DNA of 64,000 nucleotides from Agreia bicolorata. Lineage in GTDB: Bacteria > Actinomycetota > Actinomycetes > Actinomycetales > Microbacteriaceae. Under the pieces are notes generated by a model. The model ran no database searches and was not told the origin of the DNA. It worked only from the letters and a program-made list of their open reading frames with translations. Made by a program: the position numbers and the translations under genes. Shown here one piece after another: positions 1 through 8,600 of this stretch. The number at the start of each line of letters is the position of its first letter. Position 1 is the first letter of the stretch. The DNA is taken from the NCBI RefSeq assembly GCF_000938265.1, contig NZ_JYFC01000006.1, positions 1 to 64,000 on the forward strand, in the 5' to 3' direction.

Positions 1-1
1 C

Positions 2-103
2 TCCCGCGTCGCCGCGAGACTCCTCGCCCTCGCCGCCGGGATCTGGCACAACTGGCTCATCAATGCCCCCGCCAAACGCTCCCTCATCGCCTACGACCAC
101 TGA
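2..103 (+). CDS. IS982-family transposase, C-terminal end (partial at window edge)
   Basis: An open frame enters from the left edge and stops at TGA 101-103, giving 34 residues. It ends IWHNWLINAPAKRSLIAYDH, and the IWHN-W and KRSLIAYDH signature matches the C-terminus of actinobacterial IS982 transposases, which cut and paste an insertion sequence by DDE chemistry. The catalytic residues lie outside the window, so it cannot be judged whether the copy is intact. No clear right terminal inverted repeat was identified in the 40 bases before the next gene. Recognition rests on the short tail motif alone. Confidence 0.7.
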   Translation, partial: SRVAARLLALAAGIWHNWLINAPAKRSLIAYDH

Positions 104-142
104 AACGAATCGGACTCACTCATCTAGGGAGTCGGGTCGGAG

Positions 143-427
143 TCAGCGCGTGGTGAGCGGCTGATACTCCTCGTGGTTGTCGATGTAGCTCGCGACGAAG
201 GGGCATGCCGGAATAACGCGCTGCGTGCCCTCGGCGATCTGATCGAGAACGCCCTGCACCAGCACACTGCCGAGACCTCCGTGCTGCTTGCTGGGATCGA
301 TCTCGGTGTGGGTGATGGCGATCGCATCGCCCTGCACCTCGTAGTCGGCGAGGCCGACCTGTTCGTCGTCGATCCAGAGGGTGTAGCGGCGGGCATCGGG
401 CTCATGGCGCACTTCGCGGCTCTGCAT
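143..427 (-). CDS. YjdJ-type GNAT N-acetyltransferase, short form
   Basis: The product is 94 aa, the usual length for the minimal YjdJ-type GNAT_2 family of single-domain acetyltransferases with acetyl-CoA-binding folds and unknown substrates. The sequence shows the family pattern of an N-terminal RRYTLW strand, an H-T-E-I-D strand, a GGLGSVLVQGVLD acetyl-CoA loop and helix near residues 50-62, and the C-terminal CPFVASYIDNHEEY motif. It is divergent from the methyltransferase gene, with 43 bases between the two starts. The family call is firm; the substrate is unknown. Confidence 0.85.
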   Translation of the reverse strand: MQSREVRHEPDARRYTLWIDDEQVGLADYEVQGDAIAITHTEIDPSKQHGGLGSVLVQGVLDQIAEGTQRVIPACPFVASYIDNHEEYQPLTTR

Positions 428-470
428 TCAACGAACGATACGCCTCGGCAAGACCTGCCACAATTGCAGG

Positions 471-1340
471 ATGCCCGATCATCCGACAGACCCGGCGTCT
501 GACCAGGGGGTCAGCCGGATCATCCAGGGTGACAATCTCGCCGTTCTCGCCGAACTCGCCGACGAGGCGTTCACGCTCATCTACCTCGACCCGCCGTTCA
601 ATACGGGCCGTGTGCAGAAGCGGCAGTCGACGACATCCATTCGAACCGAAGCCGGAGTCGGCTCGATCACCGGATTCAAGGGCCGCAGCTACGACCGCAT
701 CAAGGGCGATCTGCTCGCCTACGACGACGTGTTCGAGAACTACTGGGAGTTCATCGAACCTAGACTTCTTGAGGCCTGGCGCCTGCTGGCCCCCGATGGA
801 ACTCTCTATCTGCACCTCGACTATCGCGAGGCCCACTACGCCAAGGTGCTGCTCGACGCGCTGTTCGGCCGCGAGAGTTTTCTCAACGAGATCATCTGGG
901 CCTATGACTACGGAGCCAAGACCAAGAGTCGGTGGCCAGCGAAGCACGACACGATCCTTGTCTACGTCAAAGACCCGGCGCGGTACTACTTCGACTCGGC
1001 CACGGTCGATCGCGAGCCGTACATGGCTCCGGGCCTCGTGACTCCCGAGAAGGTCGCAAAGGGCAAGCTGCCGACGGATGTCTGGTGGCACACGATCGTG
1101 TCGCCGACGGGCCGTGAGAAGACCGGCTATCCCACCCAGAAGCCCGAGGGCATCCTGCGGCGCATCATTCAGGCATCGAGCCGCGAGGGCGACTGGGTGC
1201 TCGACTTCTTCGCGGGCAGCGGCACGACCGGCGCGGTCGCCCACGCGCTCGGCCGCCGCTTCGTGCTCGTCGACCAGAACCCGGAGGCCATCCAGGTGAT
1301 GCGCACCCGCATGCCCGACGTTCCCGTCCACGGCGACTGA
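471..1340 (+). CDS. Site-specific DNA methyltransferase, beta class (N4/N6 amino-methylating)
   Basis: The 289-aa protein transfers a methyl group from S-adenosylmethionine to adenine N6 or cytosine N4 in DNA. The catalytic motif IV reads DPPF at residues 40-43, and the SAM-binding FAGSGTTG motif is near residues 247-254. Catalytic motif first and SAM motif last is the beta-class order. A target-recognition region lies between them (about 60-200). No restriction enzyme gene is adjacent, so it looks like a solitary methyltransferase, as CcrM is, but the recognition sequence cannot be read from the protein. The ATG follows a weak AGG at 467-469. Its divergent neighbour is the small GNAT gene. 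Confidence 0.88.
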   Translation: MPDHPTDPASDQGVSRIIQGDNLAVLAELADEAFTLIYLDPPFNTGRVQKRQSTTSIRTEAGVGSITGFKGRSYDRIKGDLLAYDDVFENYWEFIEPRLLEAWRLLAPDGTLYLHLDYREAHYAKVLLDALFGRESFLNEIIWAYDYGAKTKSRWPAKHDTILVYVKDPARYYFDSATVDREPYMAPGLVTPEKVAKGKLPTDVWWHTIVSPTGREKTGYPTQKPEGILRRIIQASSREGDWVLDFFAGSGTTGAVAHALGRRFVLVDQNPEAIQVMRTRMPDVPVHGD

Positions 1341-1428
1341 ACGCATCCGCGCCCGCTCGGCGCATACGCCACCGGTCGACAGGCAGCGGATGCGCCGAAC
1401 GGGCGCGAATGCGTCGAGCGCGGCGGCT

Positions 1429-2970
1429 CTAGTGCACGGGCATCGGCACAGCGTCGGCCGAATCGGATGCGCCGGCCTGGGCGGCCGGTGCGGCCGGGTG
1501 CGCGAGCGACAGTCCCTGGCCGCGGCGGCGGAACAGCAGCGCGGCGACGATGGCTCCGAGTGCGAAGAACCCGGCGCTCCACCAGTACGCGGTGGCGTAG
1601 CTGGCGATTGCGGCGTTCGCTGCGACCGTGGCCGTGACCGGCGCGTTCGAGGCGAGGTAGTCGGTTGCGGCGGTTGCGGCGAGGGTGTTCAGCAGTGCCA
1701 CACCGATCGACCCTCCGACCTGCTGGCTCGTGTTCACCAGGGCCGAGGCGACGCCGGCGAATTCGCGGTCGACACCGAGGGTGGCGGTCTGCATCGAGGC
1801 GGGCATGATCGTGCCCATTCCGAAGCCCATGATCATCAGCGCCGGCAGCACGTTCGCCGCGTAGGTGCTGTCGAGGTCGAGTCGGGTGAGCATGATCATG
1901 GCGACCATGGCGATGATCATTCCGGCCGGCACAAGGATCTTCGGGCCGAAGCGTGGAACGAAGATGTTCGTGCCGAGCTGGGCGGCGAGCACGAGCATGG
2001 CGATCATCGGTAGGAATGACAGGCCGGTCTGGATGGGCGAGAAGCCAAGCGATGTCTGGAGGTAGTAAGTGACGAAGAGGAAGATGCCGAACATGCCGGC
2101 GCCGGCGATGAGCACCGAGGAGTAGGCCGCGCCTCGGTTGCGATCGAGCACGATCTTCAGTGGCAGCAGGGGGTGCGTGGCCCTGCGCTGCCAGAGCACG
2201 AACGCGACGAGCAGAACGGCTGCGCCAGCGAGCATGCCCCAGGTCAGGGGTGCATCCCAGCCTTCGGTCTCGGCGTTGGCGAAGCCGTAGACCAGGCCGA
2301 ACAGACCGCCCGAGATGAGCACGGTGCCCGGGATGTCGAGCTTCGGACGCGGGCCGGTGCGCTTGGATTCCGTCACGTAGATGGCAGCGCCGATCACGCC
2401 GATGATGGCGATGAAGACGTTGATGTAGAGGTTCCAGCGCCAGTCGAAGCGCTCCGTGAGGAATCCGCCGAGGAGCAGGCCGACTGCTCCGCCGGCTCCG
2501 GCGATGGCGCCGAAGATTCCGAACGCGCGGGCGCGTTCCTTGGGGATGGTGAAGGTGGTGGTGAGCACTGCCAGTGCGGTGGGGGCGAGCATCGCGCCGA
2601 AGGCGCCCTGCAGGGCACGGGCCGCGACTAGAGTGCCGAAGCCGTCTGCCGCGCCTCCGAGTGCTGAGGCCACGGAGAACCCGATGAGTCCGATGATGAA
2701 GGTTCGCTTGCGGCCGATGAGATCGGAGAGGCGCCCGCCGAGCAGCAGGAGGCTGCCGAAGGCGAGGGAGTAGGCGGTTACGACCCACTGGCGGTCACCG
2801 TCGCTGAATCCGAGGTCGGCCTGCGCGGCGGGGAGGGCGATGTTGACCACGGTCGAGTCGAGCACGACCATGAGCTGGGCGAGGCCGACGACGACGAGTG
2901 TCAGCCAGCGGCGTGAAGAGACCTTCTCGGAGCCGACGGCACCCGAGGACGATGAAGTGATCTGGGTCAT
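1429..2970 (-). CDS. MFS drug exporter, DHA2 (EmrB/QacA) family, 14 TM
   Basis: The protein is 513 aa from the ATG at 2970 and is a proton-coupled multidrug exporter in the cytoplasmic membrane. Near the N-terminus it shows LDSTVVNIALP (the DHA2 motif D1 region). GGRLSDLIGRKR is motif A, RALQGAFGAMLAPTAL is motif C-like, and FDWRWNLYINV is the conserved loop before TM6. Length and about 14 hydrophobic segments fit DHA2. An upstream ATG at 2982 would add four residues. No Shine-Dalgarno precedes either start, and a TATATG box is seen 7 bases before 2970, so a leaderless mRNA is plausible. The divergent TetR gene and the palindrome at 2986-3003 suggest TetR control. The substrate is unknown. 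Confidence 0.9.
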   Translation of the reverse strand: MTQITSSSSGAVGSEKVSSRRWLTLVVVGLAQLMVVLDSTVVNIALPAAQADLGFSDGDRQWVVTAYSLAFGSLLLLGGRLSDLIGRKRTFIIGLIGFSVASALGGAADGFGTLVAARALQGAFGAMLAPTALAVLTTTFTIPKERARAFGIFGAIAGAGGAVGLLLGGFLTERFDWRWNLYINVFIAIIGVIGAAIYVTESKRTGPRPKLDIPGTVLISGGLFGLVYGFANAETEGWDAPLTWGMLAGAAVLLVAFVLWQRRATHPLLPLKIVLDRNRGAAYSSVLIAGAGMFGIFLFVTYYLQTSLGFSPIQTGLSFLPMIAMLVLAAQLGTNIFVPRFGPKILVPAGMIIAMVAMIMLTRLDLDSTYAANVLPALMIMGFGMGTIMPASMQTATLGVDREFAGVASALVNTSQQVGGSIGVALLNTLAATAATDYLASNAPVTATVAANAAIASYATAYWWSAGFFALGAIVAALLFRRRGQGLSLAHPAAPAAQAGASDSADAVPMPVH

Positions 2971-2985
2971 GCGGAAAAGCATATA

Positions 2986-3003
2986 CGGAACTCTGGAGTT
3001 CCG
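2986..3003. promoter_or_regulatory. Probable TetR operator between mfs and tetR
   Basis: CGGAACTCTGGAGTTCCG is a perfect palindrome with 8-base arms around TG. Further GGAACT half-sites (read on the minus strand) occur at about 3029-3035 and 3044-3049 in the same intergenic region. The palindrome abuts the start of the exporter gene and lies in its likely promoter, where a bound dimer would block transcription. The geometry (16-18 bp with dyad symmetry beside a divergent tetR) is typical of TetR-family autoregulated exporters. Binding itself is inference. Confidence 0.65.
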
Positions 3004-3106
3004 GATAGATCTAGTTTCGAATATCTTCAGTTCCGGATCTCAACAGTTCCCTAATTGATAGAGTGAGGTCGAAGCGCTTGTAAGACGACAGAAGGAGACG
3101 GCCGCA

Positions 3107-3757
3107 ATGACGCAGCTTGACGACGGTCAGAAAGTTCTGGACGACGCCCCGAAACTCGGGCGCCGACGCGATCCGGCCAAAGATCAACAGATTCTGGATG
3201 CCGCGGTCGAGATCCTCGCCGAGACCGGCTTCGACGGCATGACGATCGACATGGTCGCCGCCCGCGCTGGCGCCGGCAAGGCGACGGTGTACCGCCGCTG
3301 GGCCTCGAAGAACGAGCTCGTGCTCGACGCGGTCGCGTGTCTGAAGAAGAACGACCTCGACACGCTTCAGATCCCCGATACGGGAACGCTGCGCGGAGAT
3401 CTCGTAGCGATGATCCGCCCGCCCACGCTCGACGACGCCGAACGCAAGCTCAAGGTCATGGCCGCGCTCGCGTCGATGCTTTCGACCGCTCCCGATCTCG
3501 CCGACGCAGCCAACGAGGCCATCGTCGAGCCGCGCGCTCGTATCAATCGCATGCTGCTCCATCGAGCTATCGAGCGGGGTGAAATCGCACCCGACGTCGA
3601 TGTTCAGCTCGTTGCGTTGATCTCCCCTTCGATGGTGGCCTACCACTCCCTCATTCAGCGCAAGCCGGTCGATCGCGAATTCCTGCTCACGGTGATCGAC
3701 GGGGTCATCCTCCCCGCGGTGGGACTGGGTCGCGCTACGCGCCTGACGACTCCCTGA
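3107..3757 (+). CDS. TetR/AcrR-family transcriptional repressor
   Basis: The 216-aa protein has an N-terminal TetR helix-turn-helix (residues about 25-70; TIDMVAARAGAGKATVYRRWASKNELV) and a C-terminal ligand domain of the TetR_C type that carries IDGVILPAVG. The start is set by a good Shine-Dalgarno, GAAGGAG at 3091-3097. It is divergent from the DHA2 exporter and presumably represses it in the absence of a toxic ligand. The last 23 bases overlap the 3' end of the LacI gene on the other strand. The ligand is unknown. Confidence 0.9.
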   Translation: MTQLDDGQKVLDDAPKLGRRRDPAKDQQILDAAVEILAETGFDGMTIDMVAARAGAGKATVYRRWASKNELVLDAVACLKKNDLDTLQIPDTGTLRGDLVAMIRPPTLDDAERKLKVMAALASMLSTAPDLADAANEAIVEPRARINRMLLHRAIERGEIAPDVDVQLVALISPSMVAYHSLIQRKPVDREFLLTVIDGVILPAVGLGRATRLTTP

Positions 3758-4785
3758 TCACCAGGCTCGTCGGCATGATCGTCTGTCGCTCGATCTCCTC
3801 CTTGGCGATCAAGCGCACCAGAGCGGCGGCCATACCCGCGCCGAGCTCCGAAGAGGGCTGATGCACCGTCGTGAGAGTCGGGCTCAGGGCTGTGCCGAGC
3901 GGGTCGTCGTCGAACCCGGCTACGGCGATGTCCTGAGGAATCGAGAGCCCGCGCTCGCGCAGCACCGGATACGCGCCGGCCGCCATCTGGTCGTTCGCGA
4001 AGAACACGGCGTCGATCGACGGATCGCGCTCGAGGAGCCGGCCCATCGCATCCGCCCCCGACGCGGGGGAGAACCCGCCGATTTCGACGAGGTCGGTGGC
4101 CAAGCCGGCGGCATCCAGGGCCTCGCGCCAGCCGCGCAGGCGGTCGACGCCGGGCGGCATGTCTTGAGGGCCGGCGACCGTGGCGATGCGGGTGCGACCG
4201 CGAGCGATGAGGTGCTCGGTGGCCGCGCGCGGCGGCCACGTTGTCGACGTCGACGAAGTAGCTGTCGTCGAGCTCGGGGGTGAGGGGCCGTCCGCCGAAG
4301 ACGATCGGCAGCTTCTGCCCTAGCCGTGTGTAGGAGTGGTCGCCCGAGTGGTGCGAGACCACGAGCGCGCCGTCGACGTTGCCGCCGAGCAGGTAGCGCC
4401 GGGTCTTGTCGCTCGACGACTCCGACGCGATGAGCAGGTTGAGTGTGTAGTCGGTGTCGTTGAGATAGACGGCCACGCCCTGGATGACGGCCGCGAAGAA
4501 GGGGTCGCTGAACACGGTCGACGTCTGCTCGGGAACGATGAGTGCAATCACGTTCGTGCGCCTGCTCGCCAGTGAGCGGGCTGCCCTGTTAGGCACGTAG
4601 CTGAGCTTCTCGATGGCGGCATTCACGACGGCAGTCACCTGAGGAGTCACTGCGGTCGATCCGTTGACGACGCGCGACACGGTGGCCCGCGACACTCCGG
4701 CCTCGTGCGCGACCATCTCGAGTGTGGGCGCCTGCGGAGCGGCCGTCTGCTCGGACGCCGCATCCTCGGGGTGATCGATCGACAT
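3735..4785 (-). pseudogene. LacI-family sugar repressor, broken by a frameshift
   Basis: From ATG 4785 (Shine-Dalgarno AGAAGGG 8 bases upstream) a LacI helix-turn-helix is read as LEMVAHEAGVSRATVSRVVN, then YVPNRAARSLASRR and the start of the ligand domain to VDVDNVAAAR. The frame is then lost. The rest of the family (TEHLIARGRTRIATVAGP, then VFFANDQMAAGAYPVLRE, VAGFDDDP and TTVHQP) continues in another frame and ends at 3735. The shift falls in a GC dinucleotide run at 4221-4237; adding two bases there restores a full-length protein of about 350 aa. It is either a genuine inactivation or a sequencing slip. It lies next to the beta-glucosidase gene, which carries a LacI-type operator. Confidence 0.85.
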
Positions 4786-5022
4786 TGACGCTGCCCTTCT
4801 GGCTGGAGGATCCCAGTCTAGAAGCGTGGCCCGCGCTCGGGGCACGTGGCCACGGCTCTGAGGTTCGGGAAATGGCCCCTTCGAAGCGCGGATTTCGGTA
4901 CGAACGCCTGAAGTGCGGTCGCCTCTGTTACCCGGGGCGACGTCTGTTACCGGGCGCCCGGGCACATACGTCGCGAACGGCAACAGGCACGGCCGGATAC
5001 GCAGACGCCCCGCGCGGCGCGG

Positions 5023-6450
5023 CTACTCCGCGGCGGGTCGGCCCGCGAACACGGCCGCGAACGCGCGTCCGGAGTCCTTGATCGTGCGCTCCTGCGTGTC
5101 GTAGTCGACGCGCACGATGCCGAACCGCTTGTCGTAGCCCCAGGCCCACTCGAAGTTGTCGAGCAGCGACCACACGAAGTAACCACGAACATCCGCGCCC
5201 TCGGCGATGGCCTGGGCCACGGCAGACACGTGCGCCAGAATGAACGCGGTCCGCTCGGGGTCGTGCACTTCACCGTCAGAAGACACGACGTCGTCGTAGG
5301 CTGCGCCGTTCTCGGTCATGTACAGCGGGGGCAGGTTCGGGTACTCGTGACCGAGGCGCACCAGCAGGTGGCGCAGCCCGTCGGGGTGCACCTCCCAGTC
5401 CATGGCCGTGCGGGGTAGGCCGCGGCTCGGGAAGGTCAGAAACTCGCTGCCCACGAACGGCGAGCTCAGCGGCCGCCCGGTCTCGACCAGGTGCGGGTCG
5501 ATGGCGCCTTCGCCCAGCGGATGTCCGCTTACGACATCGTCGTGGTAGTGGTTGATGCCCAGAAAATCGATGGGTGCAGAGATGATCTCGAGGTCGCCGT
5601 CGTGCACGATTTCAGACAGCCGGATGCCGACGGCCACCAGATCGCCGGCCACATCGGCGGGGTAGGCCCCGCGCAGCACGGGGTCGAGGAAGATGCGGTT
5701 CATCATGCCGTCGAGGCGGCGGGCTGCATCGACGTCGACGGGGTCGGCCGCGTCGGAAGGGATGGCGTTCGTGAGGTTGTAGGTGACACCGAGGTTTTGC
5801 GCGCCGAGCTCGCGCAGCCGGTTCACGGCGAGACCGTGCGCGAGGTGGTGATGGTGAACAGCCTGGATGGCGGCGAGCGGCTCGCGGCGGCCGGGCGCGT
5901 GCACGCCGGCGCCGTATCCGAGCAGGGCAGAGCAGAACGGCTCGTTGAACGTGGTCCAGTGCTCGACCCGATCTCCGAGAACCGCGTAGACGCCCTCGGC
6001 GTAGTCGCGGAAGCGGTAGGCGGTGTCGCGGCTGGCCCACCCGCCCTGCTCTTCGACCGCCTGGGGCAGATCCCAGTGATAGAGCGTGAGCCAGGGCAGG
6101 ATGCCGGCGTCGAGCAGGTTGTCGACGAGGCGTGAGTAGAAGTCGAGCCCTGTGCGGTTGAACTCGCGATCGCCCGGCTTGATGCGCGCCCAACTCGTTG
6201 AGAAGCGGTAGGAGTCGAGGCCGAGCTCTTTCATGATCGCGATGTCGCCCGCGAAGCGGTGGTAGTGATCGACCGCAACCTCGGGGGTGTCGCCGTTGAT
6301 GATCGCGTGGGGAACGCGGGCGAACGCGTCCCACACCGAGTCTTCTTTGCCGCCCTCGTGCGCCGCCCCTTCGATCTGTGCGGCGGCCGTGGCCGAGCCC
6401 CAGATGAAGCCGGGAGGGAAGGATGTAAATGCGGGTGTGTCGAGCGACAT
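5023..6450 (-). CDS. GH1 beta-glucosidase
   Basis: The 475-aa protein hydrolyses terminal beta-glucosides such as cellobiose by a retaining mechanism. The GH1 N-terminal signature FIWGSATAAAQIEGA is at residues 15-29. The acid/base Glu is in TFNEP (about 170) and the nucleophile Glu in YMTENG (about 380). The C-terminal GYFVWSLLDNFEWAWGY sugar-binding segment is present, and the length is normal for the family. No signal peptide is seen, so it is cytoplasmic. The start at 6450 follows GAGGAG 12 bases upstream; an earlier in-frame start at 6504 would fall upstream of the palindromic operator. The 16 bases of AGCGCT-centred palindrome upstream indicate LacI/CebR-type control, presumably by the adjacent broken lacI. 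Confidence 0.93.
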   Translation of the reverse strand: MSLDTPAFTSFPPGFIWGSATAAAQIEGAAHEGGKEDSVWDAFARVPHAIINGDTPEVAVDHYHRFAGDIAIMKELGLDSYRFSTSWARIKPGDREFNRTGLDFYSRLVDNLLDAGILPWLTLYHWDLPQAVEEQGGWASRDTAYRFRDYAEGVYAVLGDRVEHWTTFNEPFCSALLGYGAGVHAPGRREPLAAIQAVHHHHLAHGLAVNRLRELGAQNLGVTYNLTNAIPSDAADPVDVDAARRLDGMMNRIFLDPVLRGAYPADVAGDLVAVGIRLSEIVHDGDLEIISAPIDFLGINHYHDDVVSGHPLGEGAIDPHLVETGRPLSSPFVGSEFLTFPSRGLPRTAMDWEVHPDGLRHLLVRLGHEYPNLPPLYMTENGAAYDDVVSSDGEVHDPERTAFILAHVSAVAQAIAEGADVRGYFVWSLLDNFEWAWGYDKRFGIVRVDYDTQERTIKDSGRAFAAVFAGRPAAE

Positions 6451-6476
6451 GGTGACGACAGGCTCCTCAATTGCGA

Positions 6477-6494
6477 CGAGAGAGCGCTCTCTCG
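6477..6494. promoter_or_regulatory. LacI/CebR-type operator upstream of the beta-glucosidase
   Basis: CGAGAGAGCGCTCTCTCG is a perfect 18-bp palindrome with the central AGCGCT core. It resembles the known CebR box of streptomycetes (TGGGAGCGCTCCCA), the operator that controls cellulose and cellobiose use genes. It lies 27 bases upstream of the GH1 start, where it would overlap the promoter or the 5' leader. No other copy with this core was noticed near the lacI start. Confidence 0.75.
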
Positions 6495-6587
6495 GCATTC
6501 TCACAACGGTAGGCGACCGCTCCGACAGGTGTCAAACCTGCCGGAGCGGTCGTCGAGCGTTCGACGCCTCTTCGCAGAGGGCCGGAG

Positions 6588-8450
6588 CTAGTGCTTGGGC
6601 TTCTGCGCAGGAACGCTGCCGGTTGCAGGCTCGACGAGTGCCCCGAATGTCTCGGCGGCCCGTGTGGAACCCAGCTGCAGCTGCAGTTCGCCCTCGGACT
6701 CGGCGTCGGCTCCATCTGCCTTCGCGGCAGCGGCGGCCGCCGCGTCGTCGTTGGCCTCCTGCAGAGCAGACTTCTGCCGCAGGGGAGTGGCCTTGAGGAA
6801 CCAGCTGAGCACGAAAGCAAGCAGCGCAACGCTGAGGCTGATCCAGAATCCCGTGACCATGGCGGTCGAGAAGCCCTCGAGGAACGGCCGCGCGAGCCGG
6901 GGGTCGATGAGGTTCAGGAACGAGGTGTCGCCGTTGAGTGCGCTGCCCAGCGTGTTGGGCTGTCCGGACTGCGCCTGCTGCATCTGCGTGAGCAGGTCGA
7001 CGTTGGCCGGGTTCGCGAGCACCTTCGGATCTTGACCGGCCGCCGCGATGCCGGCCACGACATCCGGCGTCTTGAACGCGTCTTGGATGGCGCCGGGGGC
7101 ACGCGAGAACACCACCGAGAAGATGACGGCGGTGCCGAGCGTTCCGCCGATCTGGCGGAAGAACGTGGCGGCGCTGGTAGCCACTCCGATGTCGCGCGGT
7201 CCGACCGAGTTCTGGGTGGCGATCGTGAGCGTCTGCATCAGCTGGCCGAGGCCGAGGCCGAGCATCAGCATTCCGCCCATGATGTAGACGACGCCGCTGG
7301 TCGCGGTCGCGAACGTGAGGTAGAAGAAGGCGGCCGACATCAGGAATGTTCCGACGATGGGGAAGACCTTGTACTTGCCCGTGCGCGCGATGATCTGACC
7401 CGACACGATCGACGCGATCATGAGGCCGACGACCATGGGAATCATGAGCAGGCCTGATTCGGTGGGTGTCGCTCCGTTGACGATCTGCAGGTAGAGGGGG
7501 ATGGTCAGCATGCCGCCGAACATTCCGAAGCCCACGAGCGTTCCGATGACGCTGGCCATCGAGAAGGTCGGCGACGAGAACAGCGAGAGCGGAATGAGGG
7601 CGTTGCTGCCCATGCGGCGCTCGGTGAGGATGAACGCGATGATGCCGACGACACCGATCACGTAGCAGGCGAGGGCACCAGCCGATCCCCAGCCCCAGTC
7701 GCGGCCGTTCTCGGCGACGAGCAGCAGGGGTGCGATGCCCATAACGATGAACGCGGCGCCCCACCAGTCGATGCGGGCATCGCGCCGGGTGTGCGGAATG
7801 TGAAGGAAGCTGACCACGAGGATCATCGCGATCGCGGCGACGGGCAGATTGAGCAGGAAGATCCAGCGCCATCCGGTGATGAAGAAGATCTCGGGCGTGC
7901 CAGAGATCAAACCGCCCAGAAGTGGGCCGAGAACGCTCGAGACGCCGAACACGGCGAGGAAGTAGCCCTGGTACTTGGCCCGCTCGCGGGGAGCGAGGAT
8001 GTCGCCCATCACGGTGAGAGCCAGCGACATCAGGCCACCGGCGCCGAGGCCCTGGATGGCGCGGAAGCCGGCGAGCTCGAGCATCGAGGTGGAGATACCT
8101 GCGAGGAGTGAGCCGAGGATGAAGATCGAGATGGCGATGATGTACAGCGGGCGGCGACCGAAGATGTCGCTGAGCTTGCCGTAGATCGGTGTGGCGATCG
8201 TCGAGACCACGAGATAGGCCGTGGTGACCCAGGCCTGCTGGTCCTGGCCCTTCAGGTCGTCTCCGATGGTGCGCATCGACGTGCCCACGATCGACTGGTC
8301 GAGCGCGGCGAGGAACATGCCCGCCATAAGGCCGAAGATGATGAATTGGATCTGTCGTGCCGACAGTTGGCCACCGGATTCGGCGGCGGCCCGTGCGCGA
8401 TCGGCGCCGGACTTCTTCGCGCTCCGAGAAGCGCTCGGTGTTGAGGTCAT
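6588..8450 (-). CDS. MFS multidrug exporter, DHA2 family, with long charged C-terminal tail
   Basis: From ATG 8450 (AGGA 7 bases upstream) the protein is 620 aa. It shows LAALDQSIVGTSMRTI near the N-terminus, YGKLSDIFGRRPLY (motif A), FRAIQGLGAGGLMSLA and TGWRWIFLLNLPV, which are hallmarks of the 14-TM EmrB/QacA drug:H+ antiporters. A large extracytoplasmic loop (about residues 440-510, rich in Asn and Gln) precedes the last TM segment. The final 70 residues are an Ala/Asp/Glu-rich cytoplasmic tail ending PAQKPKH. It has no local regulator gene. The substrate is unknown. Confidence 0.9.
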   Translation of the reverse strand: MTSTPSASRSAKKSGADRARAAAESGGQLSARQIQFIIFGLMAGMFLAALDQSIVGTSMRTIGDDLKGQDQQAWVTTAYLVVSTIATPIYGKLSDIFGRRPLYIIAISIFILGSLLAGISTSMLELAGFRAIQGLGAGGLMSLALTVMGDILAPRERAKYQGYFLAVFGVSSVLGPLLGGLISGTPEIFFITGWRWIFLLNLPVAAIAMILVVSFLHIPHTRRDARIDWWGAAFIVMGIAPLLLVAENGRDWGWGSAGALACYVIGVVGIIAFILTERRMGSNALIPLSLFSSPTFSMASVIGTLVGFGMFGGMLTIPLYLQIVNGATPTESGLLMIPMVVGLMIASIVSGQIIARTGKYKVFPIVGTFLMSAAFFYLTFATATSGVVYIMGGMLMLGLGLGQLMQTLTIATQNSVGPRDIGVATSAATFFRQIGGTLGTAVIFSVVFSRAPGAIQDAFKTPDVVAGIAAAGQDPKVLANPANVDLLTQMQQAQSGQPNTLGSALNGDTSFLNLIDPRLARPFLEGFSTAMVTGFWISLSVALLAFVLSWFLKATPLRQKSALQEANDDAAAAAAAKADGADAESEGELQLQLGSTRAAETFGALVEPATGSVPAQKPKH

Positions 8451-8600
8451 GAGATTCCTGACAGAAGAGGGGAGGAGGGGGAAAGCGGAGCGGCAGAAAG
8501 TTTGCGCAGACTGCAAATTTACACCCGGCGCAACGGCTTCTCAACCGCGCTGAGCCCCGACCTCCACGAAAAGATCAGATCGCGCCCGTATTGTGGGACG

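Noticed and set aside
402-1346. Long open frame on the minus strand across the methyltransferase
   Set aside because: It is the antisense shadow of a gene with clear DPPF and FAGSGTTG motifs; the translation shows no family pattern.
4215-4240. Programmed ribosomal frameshift in lacI
   Set aside because: No slippery heptamer or downstream stem of the known kind; a GC-run slip is simpler.
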